Made by a program: the position numbers and the translations under genes
From: CAWJKP01 sp963843465
GTDB lineage: Bacteria; Planctomycetota; Planctomycetia; Pirellulales; Thermoguttaceae
DNA: 64,000 nt
Direction: 5' to 3'
Assembly (NCBI GenBank): GCA_963843465.1
Contig: CAWJKP010000003.1
Location: forward strand, 682,001-746,000
The notes under the pieces: model-generated
The model's input: the letters and a program-made list of their open reading frames with translations, nothing else
Database searches by the model: none
What the model was told of the DNA's origin: nothing
Shown: piece after piece, positions 58,132 to 64,000 of the stretch
How positions within the stretch are numbered: the stretch's first letter is position 1
How the letters are laid out: the number at the start of each line of letters is the position of its first letter

Positions 58132-61100
58132 ATGGCGATGACCATCCAGCAGTTTGTAGAGCGGCTGGCGCAAAGTGGCCTCATGTCGGCGGCTGAAGTC
58201 TCCGCGTTCCAGGACAGTCTCCCGCCCGACAAGCGACCCCAGGATGTCCAGCAACTCGCCCAGGCGCTTGTCCAGCACGGCAAGCTGACCAAGTACCAGG
58301 TCCAGGCGGTCTACGAGGGCAAGGCCAAGGGGCTGGTCTTCGGCCAGTACGTCGTCTTGGACAAGCTGGGTGCAGGCGGCGTGGGCGTGGTCTTGAAGGC
58401 CCAGCACCGGCGGATGAAACGCACGGTGGCCATCAAGGTCCTCTCCTCGGCGGCCATGAAGCAGCCCGGGGCCGTCGAGCGGTTCCACCGCGAGGTGGAA
58501 GCGGCGGCCAAGCTTCTCGCATGCCAACATCGTCAGGGCCTACGACGCCGACGAGCACCAGGGCATGCACTACCTGGCGATGGAGTACGTCGAGGGCAAG
58601 GACCTGGCCACGGTCGTCAAAGAACGTGGCCCCTTGCCCGTCCAGCAGGCGGTCGAGTGCATCCTCCAGGCCGCCCGCGGACTTCAGTACGCCCACGGCA
58701 AGGGCATCGTCCACCGCGACATCAAGCCGGGCAATCTGCTCCTGGACAACGAAGGCACGGTGAAGATCCTCGACATGGGCCTGGCCCTCATTGCCGGGAG
58801 CGAGGCGGCCCTGGGCGGGGCGGAACGGCTGACCACCACCGGCCAGGTGATGGGCACCTGCGACTACATGGCCCCCGAGCAATCGCTGGATACGCACCAG
58901 GCCGACGCCCGGGCGGACATCTATTCGCTGGGCTGCACGCTCTACCGGCTCCTGACGGGCCATCCGCCCTACCAGGGCGAGACGTTCGCCAAGCTGTTCC
59001 TGATGCACCTGGAGTCGCCGATCCCCTCGCTCTGCGCGGCCCGGCCCGAAGTGTCGCGGTCCCTGGATGCGGTCTACCAACGCATGTTGGCGAAGAAACC
59101 GGAGGACCGCTACCAGTCGATGGCCGAGGTGATTGGCGAACTGGAGGCTGTCTTGGGCGTGTCGTCCGGTCATTCGACCCCCGTGGGCCCGCCGCCGCCG
59201 CCACCGCCGCCACCCTTGGGTGTGCCGTCCGGTCGTTGGACGGCCGCCGCGGCCGAATCGCCCAGCGAGAGCGTGTCGAAGAAGTGGGCCTTTTTGCGGG
59301 AAGTTACGCAGCGGGGCACGCCGACCTGGCAGAAGAGGCCCACGGCCCCGGAGCCAGCGCAGCCGTACGTTCCTGTAGGGAACGCGCTGCGTGGCGTTCC
59401 GGGACGAGCGCCAGGCGCCGCATCTTCCGATGGCCCGCAGCGCCACGCAGCGCGTTCCCTACAGGCGAAACTCCGCAGGGCGGTCGCAAGCATCCGCCGC
59501 AGGCCGCTGCTGCTATTGAGCATCGGCGTCGGCCTGGTCGCGCTGTTGGCATTCGTACTGGCGTTGACCACGAGCCGTACTCACGACACCGCACAACCTT
59601 CCGACGGCTCTACTGCGCCAAGGGCAAATGCTGAATCTCAAATCCCAAATTTGAAATCTGAAATCCCCTCCCCTCCTCCCGCCGTCGCGCCCTTCGATGC
59701 CAAGAAGGCTCGAAAGCACCAGGAGGCCTGGGCCAAGCACCTCGGCGTGCCGGTCGAGATCGCCAACTCCATCGGCATGAAGCTGGTGCTCATCCCGCCG
59801 GGTGAATTCATGATGGGCTCGCCCAAGGAACTGATCGAAGAGGAATTGAAGGCACGTGGCGATAACCCGTGGTTCAAGGAGCGATTACCGGCCGAGGGGC
59901 CGCAGCACCGGGTGCGGATTACCAAGCCGTTTTACCTGGGGAAATACCTGGTCACGCAGGAGGAGTACCAGCGGGTGATGGGCGTCAACCCCAGCGAGTT
60001 CTCGGCCGCGGGCGGGCACAAAGACCAGTTAGCCGGCCAGGAGACGAAGCGGTTTCCGGTGGAGGGCGTTTCCTGGGATGATGCGGTAGGGTTTTGCCGG
60101 AAGCTATCGGAGACACCGGAAGAGAGGGCCGCGGGGCGAACGTACGGGTTGCCTTCGGAGGCGCAGTGGGAATACGCGTGCCGTGCGGGGAGCACAGGTC
60201 GGTACAGCTTCAGTTCGGGCCGCGAGGGGACTGCCAAAGAATACGAGGAGCACGAACTTGCCGACTACGGATGGTCTAACGACAACGCGGGCGGGATGCC
60301 ACACGCGGTGGGGCTCAAGCGAGCGAGCGCTTGGGGGCTGTACGATATGCACGGCAACATGTGGGAATGGTGCCAGGACTGGTACGACAAGGGGTATTAC
60401 GCCAGCGCGCCTACGGATGATCCGCAGGGCCCCATCGGGGGCTCGGTCCGCGTGCATCGCGGCGGCACCTGGGACAGCCCGGCGTGTTTCTTCCGGTCGG
60501 CGTTCCGCGACTACTACGGGCCCGGGTCCTGTTGCAGCAACCTGGGCTTCCGCGTCTGCCGAGTTCTGGCGGACAAGCCGGGAGGGCCAACGGCGCAGCC
60601 GGTTGACGCGATAAGGGCCGGCTCCGAATCCAAGATTGCAGATTTGAGATCTGAGATCCCCGCTCGACCTCTCGCGGCCGCTCCGGTTGCCACCTCGTCG
60701 CCACAACAAACGCCACCGCCGCCCAAAGCCCCCGGCCCGGAGCCGAAACCAACGGAACCCAATCCCGGCCCGGCTTCGAGTCCCGCCGTTCGGCCGGTTC
60801 CTGCCTCGTCGCCGCAACAACCGCCGCCGGCGCCGCAACAACCGCCGCCGCCGAAATCCGAAACGCCGCCGACCCTGACGGCGCCCAAGCAGAAACTGCC
60901 TGTCCCCGACGACGCCGCGCAGGCGCAAGCCAGGAAAGACGCCGATGCCTTGTTCAAGACGGAAATCCAGCAGGCGAAGACTTCCGCCGACAAGGTTGCC
61001 CTGGCAAAGCGGCTGCTGGCGCAGGCCCTCGACCAGCCAAGGGATACGGCGGGTCAGTATGTGCTGATGCTCGGGGCGAAGGATCTGGCCGCTACGGCCG

Positions 61101-62691
61101 GGGATGCCCAGACGGCTTTCCAGGTCGTCGACCAGATGGCGGGCGTCTTCGAGGTGGATCGGTTTGCGATGAAGACCGAGATGCTGAAGGACTGGGCGAA
61201 GGAAGCCCGCACGCCGGAGGCGCGGAGATGGGCCGTCGAGCAGATGTTGGCCGTCGGGGACGAGGCGGTTGATGCGGGCAGCCTGGAGGCCGCCAAGGAG
61301 CTGGGGACACTGGCCACCAGCAAGTCGGGCGGACTGCGGGACAAAAACCTGACGCTTGAATTGAAGGCTTACCGGCAGCGGCTCACCGAGGCAGGCCAGG
61401 AAATCGAAGAACTCCAGGAGGCACGGGCGGCCCTGGCCAAAGACCCCAAAGACCCGAAGGCCAGTCTCGTCCTCGGGCAGTACCTTTGCTTCAGCAAAGG
61501 CGACTGGGAAGAGGGACTATCCCTGTTGGCCCAGGGAAGTGACGCGTCGCTCAAAGGGCTCGCCGAGCGGGAATTGACATCGCCTCCGAAGCAGCCCGAG
61601 GAGCAGGTCAACCTGGGTGACGCCTGGTGGGAGATCGCCTCGACCCGCGGGCGTTTGCAGACCAGCGCCATCAAGATGCACGCCGGGCGGTGGTATCGTG
61701 AAGCTGACGCAGGGCTGGCTGCCAGCCCGGTCAAGTACAACGTCGAGAAGCGCCTGGCTGAAGTGAGAAAGCTGCGGAGCCAGTCGCCTTCGCCGCCTGG
61801 GGCTATTGCCCCGTTCGACGAAAAGAAAGCCAAAGAGCATCAGCAGCGATGGGCTCAGTACCTGAGCGTGCCGGTGGAGATGACCAACTCCATCGGCATG
61901 AAGCTGGTGCTCATCCCGCCGGGAGAGTTCATGATGGGCTCGCCCAAGGAGCTGATTGAAGAGGGGTTGAAAAGCGATGAGAAGGATGATCGTTTTGCGG
62001 GCGAGTTGCCGCAGCACCGGGTACGGATCACGAAGCCGTATTACTTGGGGACTTACCTGGTGATGCAGGAGGAGTATCAGCGGGTCATGGGCGCCAACCC
62101 CAGCGAGTTCTCGGCCACGGGCAAGAGCAAAGGCGCGGTAGCTGGTAAAGACACGAAGCGGTTTCCGGTGGAGTGCGTCTCCTGGGACGATGCGGTCGAG
62201 TTTTGCCGGAAACTATCGGAGATGCCGGAGGAGAAGGCAGCGGGCAGATGGTATCGTTTGCCTTCGGAGGCGCAGTGGGAGTATGCGTGCCGTGCGGGGA
62301 GCACGGGTCGGTACAGCTTCAGTTTGGGCGGCAGTGGGATTTCCAAGGAGTCCGAAGAGCGGAAGCTGTCCGACTACGGCTGGTCCAAAAACAATTGGGG
62401 CGGGGCCACGCGCGCGGTGGGCCTCAAGCGAGCGAGTGCGTGGGGATTGTATGATATGCACGGAAACGTGTTTGAGTGGTGCGAGGACAGGTACGACAAG
62501 GAGTATTATGCGAAGTCGCCTTTAGACGATCCGACCGGTCCTCTCGGCGGAGCGCGTGGCGAGTGACTCGCGGCGGATGCTTCAACTTCTCGGCGTCCTG
62601 CTGCCGGGCGGCGGCCCGCTCCAACAGCGGGCCTGGGACCCGCGCCGGCGGCCTAGGCTTCCGTGTCTCCGGAGTTCTGGCGGACAAGTAG
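58132..62691 (+). CDS. Ser/Thr protein kinase with two SUMF1/FGE modules, two frameshifts
   Basis: Start ATG 58132. The kinase has a Gly loop LGAGGVGVVLKA, VAIK, HRDIKPGNLLLD, DMGLAL in place of DFG, and APE. A frame change near 58514 (one extra T) splits the N-lobe from SHANIVRAYD. A transmembrane helix lies near 59510-59570. FGE module 1 (59770-60575) and module 2 (61890-62690) each start SIGMKLVLIPPGEFMMGSP, with a helical region between. Module 2 shifts frame near 62560 (apparent 2-base insertion before WRVTRGG-like sequence). It would be a membrane receptor-like kinase of about 1,500 residues. A palindromic element lies in frame at 59372-59465. Confidence 0.8.
59372..59465. repeat. Palindromic repeat element inside the kinase coding region
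   Basis: Perfect 25-bp inverted repeat, arms 59372-59396 and 59441-59465, spacer 44 bp. It is translated in frame as about 31 residues including VGNALRGVPGRAPGA, in the Pro-rich linker between kinase domain and membrane helix. Confidence 0.85.
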
Positions 62692-62761
62692 GTCCCGTCT
62701 GCCGGACGGGACTTCGCCGAACCCGAAGCCCAGAAGTCCCGCCCGGCAGGCGGCAGGCCGC

Positions 62762-62840
62762 CCGTTCGTAGTCCCGCCTTCAGGCGGTGCTCGGGAACGG
62801 GCGGGCAACCCATGCCGCCTAAAGGCGGGACTACGAACGG
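62762..62840. repeat. Palindromic MITE-like element after the kinase gene
   Basis: Arms 62762-62787 and 62815-62840 pair over 26 bp with one mismatch. The arms contain CGTAGTCCCGCC and AGGCGG. A shorter inverted repeat (GTCCCGTC/GACGGGAC) lies just upstream near 62690-62712. Confidence 0.75.
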
Positions 62841-62920
62841 CGCATTCCCGGCCATGTGCGGTATATTGAGAGCATTGAGGGGTTTTGTGCGAAGGAGGCT
62901 CCAAGCGAAAACGAGGAACC

Positions 62921-62967
62921 GAGGAGAGGCACCGGTACTCCGTCGGCCGAGTACCGACGCCTCCTCT
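62921..62967. repeat. Imperfect hairpin upstream of the GH5 gene
   Basis: GAGAGGCACCGGTACTC pairs with GAGTACCGACGCCTC across about 8 bases near 62924-62963; flanking ACCGA/TCGGT sequences extend it. About 95 bp upstream of ATG 63060; terminator or small repeat element. Confidence 0.5.
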
Positions 62968-63059
62968 CTGTTCGATTCGGTTCATCGTTCTCGGCACTGG
63001 AATGATGGTGACCCAGAGACCATTTCCAACCCTTACACTTTCATCAAGGAATCAAGATC

Positions 63060-64000
63060 ATGAACCGTCGCGATGTGCTCCGCATGGCGCTGGCGTCGGC
63101 CCTGGGCGGCGCGGCCGCCCGAACGCTGAGAGCGGGGCAGAAGCGTCCCGAGCTGCCCGAGGCCACGCCGCGCAAGCTGCCGTACTGGAGGGGCTTCAAC
63201 TTGCCCGTCGCCTACCGCGGCGAGCGCAAAGAACTGTTCGACGAGCGCGACTTCGCCGACGTTGCCGACCTGGGATTCAACTTCCTGCGGCTCGCCCTGA
63301 ACTACCGCGACTGGACCGATCCCGGCGACCCCAAGCGTCTCAAGGAGCCGGTTCTGAAGCAGATCGACCGGGCGGTCGAGCAGGGAAAGCAGCACGGCAT
63401 CCACTTGTTGTTGGACTTCCACATCGCCCCGGGCTTCGGCCAGTTCTTCCCGCCCGAGCGGACGAACCTCTGGACCGAGCCTGGGCCGGCCGCGTTGTGC
63501 GCCTACCAGTGGTCGGTCTTCGCCGAGCGGTACAAGGGCGTGCCCAACCGCCGGCTGAGCTTCAACCTCTTCAACGAGCCGGACGACAAGGTAAAGCCCG
63601 ACGATTTCCGCCGGGTGACGCGGCAGCTCGTGGCGGCGATCCGCGCCAAGGACCCCGAGCGGCTGATCATCGTCGACGGCCGCAACTGGGCCCGCACGCC
63701 GATCACGGAGCTGCTGGGCCTGAACGTCGCGGCCGACATCCACTCCTACGATCCCATTCCCTTGACGCACTACAAGGCTTCGTGGGTCAACTGGAACGAG
63801 AGCTGGCCCAAGCCCACCTGGCCGCTGAAGGATTGGAACGGAAAGATCGTGGACCGCGAGACGATCCGCCGCACGCTCTTCGCGCCTTGGCAGGAGCTGG
63901 AAAAGAAGGGCGTGGGCATGTTCGTGGGCGAATGGGGCGTCTACCAGCACACGCCGCACAAGGCGGCCCTGGCGTGGATCCGCGACATGCTCGGACTGTA
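63060..64000 (+). CDS. Tat-exported GH5-family glycoside hydrolase, 3' end outside the window
   Basis: ATG 63060, MNRRDVLRMALASALGGAAA is a twin-arginine signal. WRGFNLPVAYRGER, LGFNFLRLALNYRDW, FNLFNEPDD (acid/base Glu in NEP) and GMFVGEWGVYQH (nucleophile Glu in GEWG) are the GH5 strands. It should cleave beta-1,4-linked glucans or mannans outside the cytoplasm. Runs off the right edge. Confidence 0.88.
   Translation, partial: MNRRDVLRMALASALGGAAARTLRAGQKRPELPEATPRKLPYWRGFNLPVAYRGERKELFDERDFADVADLGFNFLRLALNYRDWTDPGDPKRLKEPVLKQIDRAVEQGKQHGIHLLLDFHIAPGFGQFFPPERTNLWTEPGPAALCAYQWSVFAERYKGVPNRRLSFNLFNEPDDKVKPDDFRRVTRQLVAAIRAKDPERLIIVDGRNWARTPITELLGLNVAADIHSYDPIPLTHYKASWVNWNESWPKPTWPLKDWNGKIVDRETIRRTLFAPWQELEKKGVGMFVGEWGVYQHTPHKAALAWIRDMLGL

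Noticed and set aside
1..64000. CRISPR array
   Set aside because: No regularly spaced identical repeats with unique spacers were seen anywhere; the Cas4-like cluster in the 32493-35222 protein has no cas neighbours.

Overview
The window looks like a planctomycete chromosome segment, probably Pirellulales-like. The basis is gene content: DUF1080 proteins, a Ser/Thr kinase carrying SUMF1/FGE modules, a TPR-sulfotransferase, an Hsp70-GYF membrane protein, DUF2905, a GH16 enzyme and Tat-type glycosidases, at fairly high GC. I ran no search; family names are recognised by eye.

The core is an integrated element of about 50 kb at a tRNA-Ser(GGA) gene (4923-5004, minus strand). A 45-bp copy of the tRNA 5' half (43/45 matches) recurs at 55058-55102. 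A tyrosine recombinase (5193-6602) lies just inside the left copy, and short GAGAGAC repeats lie inside both copies. A second, unrelated recombinase (3091-4710) with its own TTATCAG repeats sits on the other side of the tRNA, beside an excisionase-like HTH gene. Arm-like repeats just outside the right copy suggest the scar of a third integration. The locus therefore looks like an accretion hotspot.

Layout. 1-3.1 kb: an uncharacterised gene, an ISAs1 remnant, an FmdE-type gene and zinc-ribbon genes. 5.2-10.3 kb: integrase and accessory metabolic genes. 10.5-16.4 kb: plus-strand genes including a J-domain-like/Hsp70/GYF membrane module. 16.5-19.7 kb: methyltransferases, HAD hydrolase, rubrerythrin. 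20.2-26.1 kb: a run of small mostly minus-strand genes separated by a fixed 8-mer, CGGTGTCA (13 copies, all the same way round), often with a hairpin, and containing its own tyrosine recombinase. 26.1-32.5 kb: uncharacterised genes, a glycosyltransferase, DUF1080, HD, DUF6398 and DUF2293 genes. 32.5-35.2 kb: a 909-residue fusion of a RecB/YprB-like nuclease to an IS66-type transposase. 35.3-46.1 kb: carbohydrate-active enzymes, a hydratase, a UvsE-GIY-YIG fusion, ferritin-like, HD, DUF3841 and MBL genes. 46.2-53.8 kb: a plasmid-type backbone (ParB, DNA methylase, small overlapping genes, replication NTPase), partly decayed. 53.9-55.1 kb: hairpin-rich non-coding DNA and the right end.

Right of 55.1 kb is ordinary-looking chromosome: TPR-sulfotransferase, secreted flavodoxin, a kinase with two FGE modules (frameshifted) and the start of a GH5 glycosidase.

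Many genes carry single indels or in-frame stops, inside the element and in the flanking chromosome. Either the region is decaying or the assembly has uncorrected indels; the sequence alone cannot separate these. No CRISPR array, rRNA or conjugation machinery was seen.
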